Part shown: piece by piece, positions 1 to 18,628 of the stretch
How positions within the stretch are numbered: position 1 is the stretch's first letter
Layout of the letters: every line of letters starts with the position of its first letter
Origin: Bugula neritina
Taxonomy: Eukaryota; Bryozoa; Gymnolaemata; Cheilostomatida; Bugulidae
NCBI GenBank assembly: GCA_964035545.1
Contig: OZ037772.1
Span: forward strand, 2,984,501 to 3,048,500
DNA length: 64,000 bases
Reading direction: 5' to 3'
Made by a program: the position numbers and the translations under genes
Notes under the pieces: model-generated
What the model was told of the DNA's origin: nothing
Database searches by the model: none
The model's input: the letters and a program-made list of their open reading frames with translations, nothing else

Positions 1-583
1 GTAATGGATTACTAACTACAACTTATCCTACGACTCCCTCTTTTTATGCTAGCTGCACGAGATAGGCAACTCACACGTGACACGCACTCACAGTGCACTA
101 GCTCTTGACACATTGCCAAGGATGATGAAATGAAAGTTTCGCGCCACTCCTAGCAGTTAGAGTGGCAGGGAATAGTTGTAGTATGTTGTAGTATTGGCTC
201 CTCAGAATTCACTCCTCAGTAATTAGTTGCATTGCACAAACTTGCAACAATAGTGAATAATTATTGACAATAAGGCCTCCACTCAGTAGTTAACTAGTAA
301 TTTATCTTGTAATTTTACTCTAGAAGTTACAGTTGAGTCTGTTTGTTGAGTAGCAGTTCTTTGTCATGAGTGACTATTTTCCAGCATATCAAGTACATAA
401 TATAGTCAAGTGTGTTTGTGTGATAGCCTGTGGTCTATATAATGAATGTGTGTTGATGAGTGATGAGTATTTATTTGAGTATTTGTCAAAGACATAGCTG
501 TGTGTGTGGATGGAGTATTTCATTACTTGAGATATACTAAACACAGCTAACACAGGTAACATACTGATTGCTATATATTGTAG
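1..583. other. 5' edge, no gene recognised
   Basis: I see no convincing exon here. The first TRIM-like exon at 584 begins with one base that completes a codon, so at least one upstream exon must exist, either here or before the window. No RING-type cysteine/histidine spacing was found on the plus strand in this stretch. Confidence 0.4.
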
Positions 584-3500
584 GAAAGATCACTATGACA
601 TCACAGATCCCACAACACTACCAGTAGCTCAGCATGGAGACCCCTTAGAATACAAGTCTCCACCCAAACCTGCACCCATTCCCTGCGATGTGTGTAAAGG
701 TGGAACACAAGCTGCTGTGTTTTGTCTTGAGAGTCAAAAAAAATTGTGTCAGCAGCATCAAGAAGTGAGTCTTTCTTATGTCATTTCTCAAGATTAGTTA
801 CTAAACCAGTTCTGGTTTGTATGTAGAATATTATTGAAAAGAAATGTTGAGTCTGTGTGACTTTTTATACTAAACACACAGTTTCACAGTGCAGTGAGTC
901 AACTATGACAGACTTGTTGGTGAAAATACAACCAACTAAACTGTTGACCTTCATTATACAGAATCACAGAGAGCTGATGGGAGATAGACATCAGTTTATT
1001 GACATTGAGGTCTACAGAGCTTCTCCCCAAAGATATACTATAACTGAATGTGAACATCATAAACAGGAACAGCTGACAGAAGTGTGTTCCAAGTGTCACC
1101 AGATATTCTGTATGAGATGTGATATGAGGACTGGCTGTAAGGATAAGACAGGTATTTACTTGCTGTTTCTATTTCTGTAGAAAGAAACTGAGAAATATTA
1201 CAAGAACCTGTTATTTATTATTTTATTATTAAAGTGAGTTATGTAACAGTAAAAGAGGAAGTAAGTTTGTCAGCATTAAGGTTTGTGTGAGACAGAAGTG
1301 GATAGTGCAGGAGTTTATATTCTCACTGTTATGTTGAATATTTAGTATATTTCATCCTTCAAGTGTCTGTTTCATTGATAAGATGGTATAGGCATAGCTT
1401 TAACTCAGTGGTGTCCCACCTTTTTCATACCATCCCCCTTTTTATAAATATTTTCTTTTAAAGGATTGCTCTATCTTGTCTAATAAATGGCCATTTAGGT
1501 CAAACACACATAATATTGTGTTTTTCTAAGCATGCATTGACAAAAAGCATTTGACCAAAGGTAGAAAAAGTTAGTTGAAGTTGAGGGTGTAGATTGGTAA
1601 CAGCCAAAACCCGATTTTGAAATGAGCTGGGAACTGTGACGTAACAGCGCCAGCATTCCTGCTGGTCACGTGACTATACAAATGAATAACTATAGAAATA
1701 TGACTGTGAGATGTGATCTTTCAGCTCGTAATTTGTATATTTATAGAAGTGCAAATGTGAATTATCTCAATCTATAGTTTTTTGACATGTTAAATAACAT
1801 GTATGTGATAACATTAGGCCATATTTTGCTTGTAAGCATAGAAAAAAGCATTGCAAAAACATGCATTCTTTAGGATGAATGCCTGCGATCGATCTAAACT
1901 AGGTCAAATTGTACAATATTACGGGCGCACCAAAGCTGACCTATATAGCGCACTGTAACTGCTTGAGCGTTATTGGTTGATGTTGCGCTCAGCAACCTTG
2001 AATACTAGCGTTATAGTTAGCCCGTGCAGCATAGTTACTGGCGTTCACACTTCACGTATTAGGCTATTCTTTTTCATGGCTGAAAATTTTACCTCCCTCA
2101 AAATTGGAATTTTGAAAAGCTGTTTTCTAGGCATATATCCCTTTGCAAAGTCACAATTGTTTGCATACACATTAGATTATAGTTCATAATTATAATGTGA
2201 TTGTAATAAACTAAGATAGAGCAATCCTTTAAGTTTCCCCTTTTAAAAAATTGTAATTTCATTTATAAAGAAAATCTGGGACGGCTTGTTTTCCTAATAA
2301 TTCATTGAGTGTAGAAAAAAGCACTTTGTATTTGACATGGACCAGTGTCTGCCGCAACTTCAGTTCAGCTTTGAAAGCATTGATGCTGCTATTAAAAGCA
2401 ATGAGTTTATGATTATAATCATTCATTTTAGGTTCAAAGTTTTTAGTACAGCAAATATATCTACTAGGTATGCAATAAGTAGTTTATGGAGATCAGATTG
2501 ACTCACTGCAAAAACTTGCTGTTGGTTTTTACTTTCAAGAAACTTTTTAACCTCCATTCATAGTAGGAGGGGTAGCAGCTAGGGTAGAAAAGGAAAAGGC
2601 ACTTTGTGTTTGGCATGGACCAGTGTCTGCCACAACTTCAGTTTAGTTATAGTTATACATATACATGTAACCTGGAAAACAAGGCAAGAGCTCAAAGAGC
2701 TGGTAAACTGTGTGAATTTTTTAGAAATGAAACCCCTGAAAAACCCAAGTTCCCTGCAAGGGGAATCCCCCAAAGTTGGGAGCCACTGCTCTAACTTTTT
2801 CAATTATATTATTCCAAGTGCAGTGATTAATGAGCTAACCTGTGAAATATTTCTAGTCCAACCAACTGTCTAGTTATTACATAGTATGTGTATATAGTGA
2901 GACATCATCAACCTGTAGTTACAGGTAGTAGGTGTAGAATAAGTACAATGTCATATCTATAATAATGTTTTTATAAATAGTGTGATTTTATGTATACAGA
3001 GGGGACAGTAGCATTCCATGACTTGGCATCTTTGAGTGATTTGTCTTGTGAGTTACGAGAAAGTCTGGCTGGTGGAATAGAGACTCTGTCTGAGAAAGTT
3101 GCAGAGTTGAATGACATCTCAAAGGATGCCTGGAAAGAACTGAGTAAAGTAGAAGATGAAGTGAAGAAGATGGTTGCCAGAGTAAACGCTGTAGCTGATG
3201 CTCAGGTATGCTGATGTCATTTAGTGTATTTCTGTTTGTCTGAAATTAGGTTTTGCATTTGGTTTTTGAGTTGTAAATAGAAATGAATTTCATTTGCCAC
3301 TAGAATTAACTAACCATTAAAGCTTTATCATTCTGTGTACAAGTAGCAGAAGTCATTCATCACATGTTACTCAGTGCAGAGGAACCTGTTAATACAAATG
3401 ACTCACTCATCCTTCTGCAACTGTCAATCACTCACACAGAGGGGTTGGCAGTGTGAGTGATTGACAGGTGTCAGGAGGAGGAGACTAGTCACGTGATGTA

Positions 3501-6134
3501 CTAGCTCTCTGCTGTGTATAGAGTGTCACGTGACTGAGTCATTGTCCACTCAGTGGGTGATCTGTTAATTTCATTTCAAGTGCAGAGGTTGTGAGGTGCA
3601 GATGTGGTTACACTGTGTTACTTATTATTAGATAGAAGAGATTAGAAAGAGAGCTACAAACCTGAGGCTAGAAATATATGGATATTTGAAGAGCTGCACA
3701 CAGATAGTGGATAATTATAGAATAGAGCTGGCCTTGAGTAAGACAATGGGCAGACAGTCTCTGCTGGACACAGTACAACATGCAGTTGATAAGTTCAATG
3801 ATGCAGGGATTGTGAGAGACTACAAAGAGATGAGTGAGAAGATGGAAAAGGCTACAGATATTGGTGTAATAGAGAAGTGTGTACTTCCAGACAGCATCTT
3901 GGTACCAACATGTAGGTGGAGTCTATAAATAGTAACACTAACTATAAATAACTTTCTGCTTGTAATCAGTTAAATTGTTTTCACTGAATATTTAAATAGT
4001 AGAATAAGTAGATAGAGTTTATTTATTAGAGAATTGAGTTTTGTTCTACTCTCACATTATGAGACATTTCTGCAGTGTTTCAGAGTTTATGATGTATAAG
4101 TGAGCTGCTAAACTGTGTTATGCTGACTACCTGCTGTCAGTATTAACAAGATATTCTCACTTAGACCTGCGCATCACGTAGCAACTTGTAGTAACTGCAG
4201 ACTGCTTGTATTTATAACATCTTTTTATTTTAAATTTGAAAAGCTGTCCCCACCTCCTCAGGTGATGAGATTCTCAAGTTCTAGAATTGTTATTTTGTTG
4301 TTGCAGACAGTGAAGACAGTCTGGGACTGAAGCTGCTGCAGCCACCATCTTCTCTCCAGCCTGATGGACTTCTTGTACGTGACTGGTGTCTCTCGGTAAA
4401 CATCTCAGCTGATGGACATCTCATGTGTCCGACACTAGAAGGTGTAAAAGTAATAAATAGAGACACTCTGGATACTATCAGCTCAGTGAAGGACACCAAC
4501 ACTACAGTGTGGAGGGAGATAATCCAACCTGAAGGGGTGATGGTTGGCAGGTGGTATAACAGAGAGGAGGAAACAGCTGAAGTCTCACTTCTTGATCCGA
4601 ACTCCTTTGAGAAGACTCGCTCCCTCTACAAGCAGCCATTAGATGTACCCGCTTACCATAGAATAGCTCAGCACGACTCACTGCTCTGTATTGTAGACAG
4701 GAGTGAGAAACAGCTGGTAGTCTGTAATCTAATTGACAATAAAATACAGAAGTTCCCACTTCCTGAGATGAAGAACCCTCGACCTGTATGCATCCTCCCA
4801 GACTCAACTCTCCTCGTAGGAGACTTCACTGTAGATGGTAAAGTGAGAAGATATAAAGTGGAGAACACAACTCTCACTCTAATGTGGGAGTTTCCTCACA
4901 TCTCATATCCATCTGGTATTTCCTTTGATCCAACATCTGAATTGATTCACATCTGTACAGGGAGAGGACCTCTCCTCATCCTCTCACTTGAAGGTAAATA
5001 CTCTGTTTATTATAGTAAGTTTAGTTACTTTATATATAATTATGTTGCAGTAAATAATATATTTTAATAATTAACAGTAAACAACTTCCACTCATAAGAT
5101 ATATTATGATATTGTTAGTATTTATCAAGTCACTGATGTTATTTTTAGCTAAAAGTTATGTAATAAAGACTGTAACATGCTGATAGTAGATGTTCTATTC
5201 TTCATCATATGACTTGTAGCTAATAATAATATCAGTGAATAATACTGTCTCCCTGCAATAAGTTTATTTCCAGCTGCAGTAACATGCAGGATGTAAGCAC
5301 AGGTAAAAGTGTATATTACATTGTATAGGTTTAACGTGTACTCTGTGTAGTGTGCAGTGAGCTCTTAGTAAACTCTCTATTCAGTCTTCCTTTCCAAGGG
5401 TTCACCTGGTAGTGTAGAGGATAGGGACTCCACACTGCTAAGTGAGTTGGTGCTGCAAGGGGTTCAAACCCACCCATCAGCGTGTCTAGTTAGTATACTA
5501 TGCAAGTGTTTTACAGTAATTTTAGAGGTGCTCAGTCTAACAACTGTACAGACTGCCAGCTACACATGAGTTATAAGTTGTAGTCTGACTTCAGTCTAGT
5601 GCTGCTATTGTTTTGGTCATCAGATAATTTAAATGTAAATAATTTGATACTTTTTGAGTGCCATTGCTGAGACTATTGTAATTTGATGATGGCTGGTAGA
5701 GCAGTGTTTGCTGGTGGGACTCAGGTGGCTGTGGTTGGTTCTTGTCAAGTATTTAATATGTGATAATGTTGGAGTAGCTGCAGTGGTATTAGAAGTAGAC
5801 ATGTGGGTGTGTTCTTGCTCAGAGCCACAGGCTAAGTTTGTGGGTCAAGGTCAATACAGTTGTATAAGGAGACACTATTTTCTGCTGTTTGAATATTTAC
5901 TTCATGCACATAACCTGCTTAGTTCCATCTTTAAAGGCAGTCTGTCTGTTTCTCTCAATACACACCAACTGATACAATATGATGCTATTGTTTACAGGTC
6001 AACTGGTGCTTACTGTTCCCAGAGAAAGTCTTGGTGTGAGTGACTGGGTGTGGGACATTGCTGCGTATAACAGAGACACAGTGTTTCTAGCATGTAGATA
6101 TGATGGTCTGAGGAGATACACAATAAAATACTAA
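584..6134 (+). CDS. TRIM-like B-box/coiled-coil protein with C-terminal propeller-like region (5' partial)
   Basis: Six exons join in phase: 584-764, 890-1151, 3000-3205, 3632-3911, 4307-4993 and 5998-6134 (TAA), about 580 residues. Exon 1 carries a first B-box-like Cys/His cluster (CDVCKGG, then FCLES, LCQQH). Exon 2 carries a second (CEHHKQEQLTEVCSKCHQIF, then CMRC). Exons 3-4 are charged and heptad-like (SEKVAELNDISKDAWKELSK), as in the TRIM coiled coil. Exons 5-6 contain repeated hydrophobic blades with the look of a beta-propeller (PRPVCILPDSTLLVGDF, DWVWDIAAYNRDTVFLACR), ending RRYTIKY. TRIM proteins with this order are usually RING E3 ubiquitin ligases. The RING exon is not visible, so ligase activity is inference. 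The frame is intact throughout, unlike several neighbouring genes. Introns 2 and 5 contain mobile elements. Confidence 0.82.
1406..2788. mobile_element. Non-autonomous hAT element with 8-bp target duplication
   Basis: The left end reads CAGTGGTGTCCCACC and the right end, in reverse complement, reads CAGTGGCTCCCAACTTTG, a typical hAT terminal inverted repeat. The flanks are CTTTAACT (1398-1405) and CTCTAACT (2789-2796), a 7/8 match with the 8-bp target duplication expected for hAT. It lies in intron 2 of the TRIM-like gene. Segments 2310-2365 and 2585-2640 are an internal duplication (both contain ATGGACCAGTGTCTGCC). No intact transposase is seen. A relic with the same right half is at 58508-59023. 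Confidence 0.75.
1462..2228. mobile_element. TTAA-target MITE nested inside the hAT element
   Basis: The left end AGGATTGCTCTATCTT is matched by the reverse complement of the right end, AGGATTGCTCTATCTTAG. Both sides are flanked by TTAA (1458-1461 and 2229-2232). TTAA duplication is characteristic of piggyBac and Kolobok transposons; I cannot choose between them. No transposase reading frame is present, so it is non-autonomous. It interrupts the surrounding hAT element and is therefore younger. Confidence 0.75.
3421..3467. repeat. Perfect 17-bp inverted repeat in TRIM intron
   Basis: CTGTCAATCACTCACAC at 3421-3437 is matched by its exact reverse complement at 3451-3467 with a 13-base loop. 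Surrounding sequence also holds two TCACGTGA-type palindromes (about 3489 and 3526). It may be the core of a small fold-back element; its ends are not clear. Confidence 0.6.
5397..5480 (+). repeat. tRNA-derived SINE relic
   Basis: TAGTGTAGAGG at 5410-5420 fits the RNA polymerase III A box and GGTTCAAACCC at 5461-5471 fits the B box, at a normal tRNA spacing. The sequence between does not fold into a clean cloverleaf, so a tRNA-derived SINE head is likelier than a functional tRNA. It lies in the last intron of the TRIM-like gene. Confidence 0.55.
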
Positions 6135-6311
6135 ACTTATCAGCTACAGTTTACTAATAATTAGCTCAGTGAGGTACTGAGAGATAAAATGGATAATATT
6201 TGTCATCAACATAATTATATTCATTACAATTCATCAATACACACACTCTGTAATTATAGTTGGATATGAGATGTTTTACTGTATCAAATATATGTTGCTA
6301 TTTTACTATCT

Positions 6312-6317
6312 AATAAA
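6312..6317 (+). promoter_or_regulatory. Polyadenylation signal of TRIM-like gene
   Basis: AATAAA lies about 180 bases after the TAA stop of the TRIM-like gene and is followed by a T-rich stretch. It is the first such hexamer on the gene strand after 6134. Confidence 0.5.
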
Positions 6318-6852
6318 GTTTATTTGTTAGTGAAAACATAGTCTGTTTTCATGCCTCATAAGCTTTAGTTCAAGTTGAGTTTGGTTAGTAAAAATAATCT
6401 TTACTGGAGCAGTAACTGTAAATGACTTGTCTGTGGGAGAATTTATTCAGTGAGTTGACATGCAGGTGCAAGTAATTCCAACATGACTAAGTAAATTTAT
6501 TCCAACCATTCATAATAATATACATTCCATTGCTGTGTACAACAGCAATGAGTAGCCAATCAAATTGTTTCTTGTCGTGCAATCAGGAATCTGATAAATA
6601 ATATATAAGGCAATCAACTAGATATAAACACTGTATTACTCTACACATGAGCTGTCTATGATACAGCTGTTTTGTAAACTGTGTGTAATTTGATGAGTTT
6701 AGTTCAATTGGTTGCAGTTTAATTATGACATGTTCCCCATTCACCTGGTAGAAATACCTTGTGTGCACAGACAAGTTGTAATGACTAACAGAAACTTTTT
6801 CAGTAGGTTCCAGTTCATCTTGAATATAATAGTACAGCTTGTTGTCATTTGG

Positions 6853-7247
6853 TCTCCATAGTATTGATGGTACACTACCTTGTTTGGCCTCAATAGTATT
6901 GATAGTATACTACCTTGTTTGGCCTCAATAGTATTGATGGTAGACTACCTTGTTTAGCCTCACTAGTATTGATGGTACACTACCTTGTCTGGCCTTAATA
7001 TTATAGATGGTACATTACCTTGTTTGGCCTCAATAGTATTGATGGTATACTACCTTGTTTGGCCTCAATAGTATTGGTGGTAGACTACCTTGTTTGGCCT
7101 CAATAGTATTGATGGTATACTACCTTGTTTGGCCTCAATAGTATTGATGGTATACTACTTTGTTTGACCTCAATAGTGTTGATGGTAGACTACCTTGTTT
7201 AGCCTCAATAGTATAGATGGTACACTACCTTGTTTGGCCTCAATAGT
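6853..7247. repeat. 35-bp minisatellite, about 11 copies
   Basis: The unit contains GTATTGATGGTACACTACCT followed by TGTTTGGCCTCAATA, with scattered substitutions. It is intergenic between the TRIM-like gene and the minus-strand DUF2358 gene. Confidence 0.85.
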
Positions 7248-8580
7248 CTTGCTAACAGCACAACTTACAAGATTCAACTAATTTAACTTGTTGAGATTTA
7301 CATGAATATAATACATATGAAATGTGAAAATAGCATTAAAAGTCAAGCAAGGAATTCACATTTTGACACAATTATATACTTTCACTTGAAGGTCAGCTTG
7401 ATGAACCAATATGAACTGCTCACAGAGTTTACTGTGTAGGATTTGCACCTAGAATATTCAGTTACATCAAAGCTAAGTGAAGAATCTAACAGTTGATTTA
7501 TTCTGTTGAAAGTTAATGTGTTGAGTATTGATCTTATTACCCAACTTCACCCTTTTTACTGTAGAGTTTGTTGATGTAAGTTCACTTAATTAAACTATCC
7601 TCATGCAAGGGGTAGGGGTGGAGTATTATTGTGAATTTATGCTTTACTTGTTATTATAGGGTCTATTTAGGCAAAGCTATTTCACCAGGTTTGTGATTGC
7701 TAACACTTTATTCTATTTATTTCAAGATACTAATAAAACTGTACAACTATCAAAAACACGTTCATAATAAGAGAGAGAATATACAAGACTTTACAATAAC
7801 AATTCCAAGCGCTCTCTGCCTGCTAGTCAAATAGACTAGGGCGCACTACAAGTATTCAGCTCCGCCTACTATTAATTATTAACAGTCACTGATTGGCCAT
7901 CACGATGGCACCATCACACTAGTTGATCTGCATGCTGCAAAATGCATCATGTCCTCTAGTTAAAGTGTGTGCATCTTCATTATTCAATGAAATTATCAAA
8001 CTATATTATTTAACTGTAACATTATCCTAGTGAAACCTCTTATCTGTTCCTCCTATTCACTAATCATCAAATTATTCTCCTCTACCAAATCAATACATTG
8101 TGCAGACTCCATATTTAATCTCCTCTACATACAGTTTATATTCTAGCTATCAGAGTCATGATTCTACATCACATGAATGTTCTCTACTTTAACAAGAGAA
8201 TAGCCAACTATAAAAACCTGCTATAGCACACAATATAGCAACCTGTTATAACATGACATACAGTACATCAATATTCATTCACTACACAAAATATCTCAAT
8301 ACACATAACAACTGGAGCTGCTGAAGTTCAATGGCTTATACAAGTTGAATTGAACAAAACACTACGTTGTTCTTCAGCATATCAACTAGTATGAGTAGTG
8401 TGGAGAGATCTTTTATATATATAAAAACTTGTGTTTGAAGGAAATATTAAATTATATTATTTCTCTTAGCATCACATGTAGCATGAATATCAACTTATAG
8501 TTAGTGAGTTACTAGAAGTTTCTTTGTAACGGAATCCAGTCCGGGTTCCCCTGCAGTTCCATCTCAACGAGTCTGGCCTG
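7248..8580. other. Intergenic, nothing recognised
   Basis: AT-rich sequence with no exon I can support on either strand. A somewhat CG-richer patch lies at about 7800-7910. Confidence 0.4.
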
Positions 8581-8588
8581 AGCTGAGG

Positions 8589-14782
<6,194 letters not shown>

Positions 14783-15458
14783 CTGTGAGCTATAGTCTAT
14801 AGCTATAGCCAACTATACTATGTATTGTACAGAAAGAAACAATTTCTCTCTCGTATACAATGGCACATATTCAGATATATCTTTATTGTATACTGTGGTG
14901 TTAATAACTGGTCAATATTAATACAGTCTCTGCCCCCACTACTATAAACCAAATGTAAAACTAGTAACATTTCTGTCAATATCCATTAATAACAGTCTGA
15001 GAACAGCATGTATATAAATGATAACTTTTTACCAGTAAATATTTCTACTGTAAGAACAGCTCACAGGAAAGCCAGGTTGTCGACTACTGACTCATAATTA
15101 TCACTAGTTGACTACTAGTAACCATGGTAACAACTAACATCCTATTACTATCAAATGTTACTTGATTAGAGGTATAGTGTATGAATAATGTTGGCAGACA
15201 GCAGCCTACCAGTATGTCACTCTTAGTAACTGAGTCAATATACTGAGAAGTTACAGGGAGATGATACAATCCTTATATTTACTCTGCTGTACTAGCCGAG
15301 GAACAAGAAAACTTGTGTTCTAATGTGCACCAAAATCTCTACTTAGCTACAAACATAGCTGATACTCTCCCCTGTTTATATAATAAAGTTGTAATCTAAA
15401 GAATACAAACACACTTTTCCTTAGTGGATGTCAGGACTGGACTACTCAAAGCTCTCAC

Positions 15459-15494
15459 CAGTTTTAACTTCTCAGGAGCATTGAGGAACACGGT
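15459..15494 (-). CDS. Candidate short exon, possibly 5' part of the DUF2358 gene
   Basis: On the minus strand a TTTTGTAG acceptor precedes 36 bases coding TVFLNAPEKLKL and a GTGAGA donor follows. It may be an upstream exon of the gene at 8589-14782, but its phase does not match the next exon as I placed it. Confidence 0.3.
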
Positions 15495-16044
15495 CTACAA
15501 AATACACCCACACATATCTAGAACTACCCTCTATATTCACTAAACAGAGTTCCTCAGTCTATTCAGCATGATAGGACAAACCCAGCAGGAAATAAACTCA
15601 AGGCTAAAACAGTTATCTGACTGCGAATCACACATTTTATGTTTCCACATTGAAGAACACATTTAACCAGCACACACTAGGCTAACTACAATCAGCTAGT
15701 CTCATGGTTCTCTCTCATACTACAGAGAGCTAAGTCTATCTAACTGGTGGCCAGCTATAAAGTTCTGAGTATTTATATAGTGTGCCCATGAATTGTTAAC
15801 AGGGTGGACTCAACTTCTTTAACCCCTTCGTCTCGAACTCTCTGTATAATACTTATATTATGGGGATCAGTAGCTATGTATTTTTGTAAATTGAAAAGAA
15901 GTATTTAAATATACTCCAGTTGCAGTTTTATAATAGATTAGGACACAACTAGCTAATGTTTAAATGAAAACATTTAATGGCCTACACCAAGCTTGAAAAT
16001 AATTAGATATAAGCCCACCCCTTGTGCTAGTCACATATTCATAT

Positions 16045-16170
16045 TCATAGCTTAAGTGAGCTGAAGCTCACATCGCAGTGGCTGATCATCACCACACACA
16101 TCCTCACACTGTTCTCATAAACTGCAGAGTCAGAAATATGCTCTCCTTCACATTGGTACTTGAACTCGTA
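16045..16170 (-). CDS. Candidate exon, unrecognised product
   Basis: An acceptor CACTTTCAG at 16171-16179 is followed by an open stretch reading YEFKYQCEGEHISD, then AVYENSVRMCVVM, ending at TGA (16045-16047). If the frame is continued upstream an ATG lies at 16197. Composition is protein-like and CG content is above background. I do not recognise the product, and it could also be an internal exon with a donor before the stop. Confidence 0.3.
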   Translation of the reverse strand, partial: YEFKYQCEGEHISDSAVYENSVRMCVVMISHCDVSFSSLKL

Positions 16171-17861
16171 CTGAAAGTGTTGCACATAACTGTTCATATT
16201 GACACTGACATTATGAAGTTAATAGTGATATTTCATTTTCAATAGTAGGGCTTTTAGATGGTATTGATTCATCCACAATGAGAAATACTTGCAAATGTTG
16301 ATAAATTATTTTATGATTGAATTGGTGAGTTATAATGTGTATTATTCAAATGTGAACACTGAACATGATCTGGTCACCTTGATTACCTCATATTGATTCA
16401 TCGCAATTGTCAGTATAATTGTGCCATAGAGAATTCTATTAAGTTTGAAAATTGACATTCAGTTTCACATTCAGTGACCCATGCTTAGTGTTACATTGGC
16501 CTTTAGGCTTAAAGCAACGAAATCTAACAGTAATTCTATCTATAAGTATATTTATATTATTATCAAGTATTAGCATTATGACATAAAATTTAACTTGAAG
16601 CCTGTCAGTTATAGTGTCTACGAAATTAAATTCCAAAAATAAAAAAAAAACAAAAATAACAACTTTTATTCACGCTTCAACTTTCAAAACGAAGACTAAG
16701 TTCAGCCCAACGAGGTAAGAAATGATCATTTAATCAGTTAATCACAATGCCTAGTATGTTATCACATTCACCCAAGCTTTCACTGTGAATCACAATGATT
16801 TTGAGTATGATTTAATGAGTATGGCAATCCCAACGACAATAAGTATAACTGTGAGTGTGAGTGACTGACTGAGTGTGACTGATAAGAGCCAGGCCAATGC
16901 CAGGGGCAATCGCAATCACAATCGGTATGACTGAATCACTATCAGTATAAGTATTACAATCACAAAGTCAAATGACAATGCCAATAGCACTATCAATATC
17001 ATATTGAATTGAATTTTGAATGCGAATATCAAATAGCACCCTCTTACTATTAGTTATTAGTATTAGTATTAGTATTACTTACAACTTGCTTATGCAAGAG
17101 AATTAAATCTTTAAAGCGTAGCATCCTTTTCAAGCAAAATAAGGATAATAAGTTTCGTCAAATTGAGTTAAAAACTACAACTTATAAGTCACATGTATTA
17201 AGCAACTCATGCTCAGTCATCACTAATCCTAGTGGGTACGGCAAGCATATAGCATAATTTATTTTACAATGCTACAAGATTATCTAGACGGTGCGCTTAC
17301 GCCTCTCATTCTACTTAAGCAATATCCAATTGTATGGTTTTTATGACTTTAAAATCCGTTTTTGAGAAGCAAGGCTAGATAGAAATTAACGATCGATATT
17401 GACTCGCTAAGAGTACTCATGTAAACCCGCAAACTACAACTTTTAACCCGACCGCAAAGCTGGAAGTACGATAAGCGTCGCCGTATTGATTTCAGGCGAA
17501 TTTTAGTTGATTTCTTTCAAACTGCTGAGAAGTGATATTTGCTTCCATTTTATGTCTGTATCAGCCATCAGGGCTATCGCGATACAATTATAAATGTTCT
17601 TAATTCAATCAATATTATGAAATAATTAATGTAGGAAATTCAATTTTGACTATATAGAATAATCTCAATCTGAATAAGTATTATTTATTTATTGTAACAC
17701 TTGCACTTCGTCTTACTCTTACTCTTACAGTTACTCTTAGTCAAATAACATTAACATTAACATACTCATACTCAATCTCCAACTCAATCTTATACTGAGT
17801 CTGATACTCATAGTCATAGCCATAGTCTTTGCCAGATTATTGCTAGATAATTTAGGCTAGT

Positions 17862-17995
17862 ACTAGTACTACTACTAGTACTAGTAGTAGTACTACTAGT
17901 ACTAATAATCACAGTACTAATAGTAATAGTATTAGAGTAATACTAATACTAATACTAATAGTAATACTACCACTAGTAGTAGCAGTAGTGCTGGT
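17862..17995. repeat. ACT/AGT trinucleotide tract
   Basis: Alternating ACT and AGT triplets that are partly self-complementary. A similar tract occurs at 48016-48120. Confidence 0.8.
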
Positions 17996-18153
17996 AGTAG
18001 TAGGCTACATGATGATGATCATTATGATTATGAAGATGGTTATTACTATAACTATTACGGTATGAGTATAACTATAACTGTATTAGTATTTGATTTTATT
18101 TTGCATTGCTAATTGAAGACCATGCGTTAAAATTAACTGTTTCTCTCCTTTCT

Positions 18154-18372
18154 CTACATTTCAAGTTGCACACTAATAGACATATATGCTTTCAAATTTT
18201 TTGGTCTATCTTTAAGTTGTGAAACTTGACCAGTATGACTACAACTAACTGTAACTAGAATAAAATATTGGATGATAGAGAAGTTCCATACAGTTACACC
18301 TCCTTTGACTTGTGCTACCGTCGGTAGTGCTAAAAGAGTGGAGCCAAAGAAAAGCATAATCACAGAATTCAC
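18154..18372 (-). CDS. Open frame with signal-peptide-like N-terminus
   Basis: A 72-residue frame starts MNSVIMLFFGSTLLALPTVA, which has the charge and hydrophobic core of a signal peptide. A possible GTGTAA donor follows about 26 codons in. It could be a first exon of a minus-strand gene. No homology is recognised, so support is weak. Confidence 0.2.
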   Translation of the reverse strand: MNSVIMLFFGSTLLALPTVAQVKGGVTVWNFSIIQYFILVTVSCSHTGQVSQLKDRPKNLKAYMSISVQLEM

Positions 18373-18628
18373 AGCCTGCTGGTTTGAGATTTTTGTGGTC
18401 TAGAGATTGTACTGGGTTACAGAGATCTTTTTCCCGTCTGTGAATTTTTGATCCCTGCGGTTGTTTCTGACTGTGGGTAGTTGGAGGTGTTGAGGGAGTG
18501 GGCTCACTGGGTAGGCTATATTATTGTAATCATATTAACCAACTTGACAGTTTACTAATTCATTGTCTAACTCTGTCTGTCTTAGTCTAGTAACACTATT
18601 TATTTATTTATTTACTTAATAATTTAAT

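Larger units (their letters stand above)
14783..18620. other. Sparse region with two candidate minus-strand exons
   Basis: Apart from the exons at 15459-15494 and 16045-16170 and a trinucleotide tract at 17862-17995, I see no gene. A patch at about 17280-17560 is noticeably richer in CG dinucleotides than the surroundings. Confidence 0.4.

Noticed and set aside
4290-4877. Minus-strand frames over the TRIM propeller exons
   Set aside because: Antisense shadows of well-supported plus-strand exons.
5397-5480. Functional tRNA gene
   Set aside because: Pol III boxes are present, but I could not pair the acceptor and anticodon arms.
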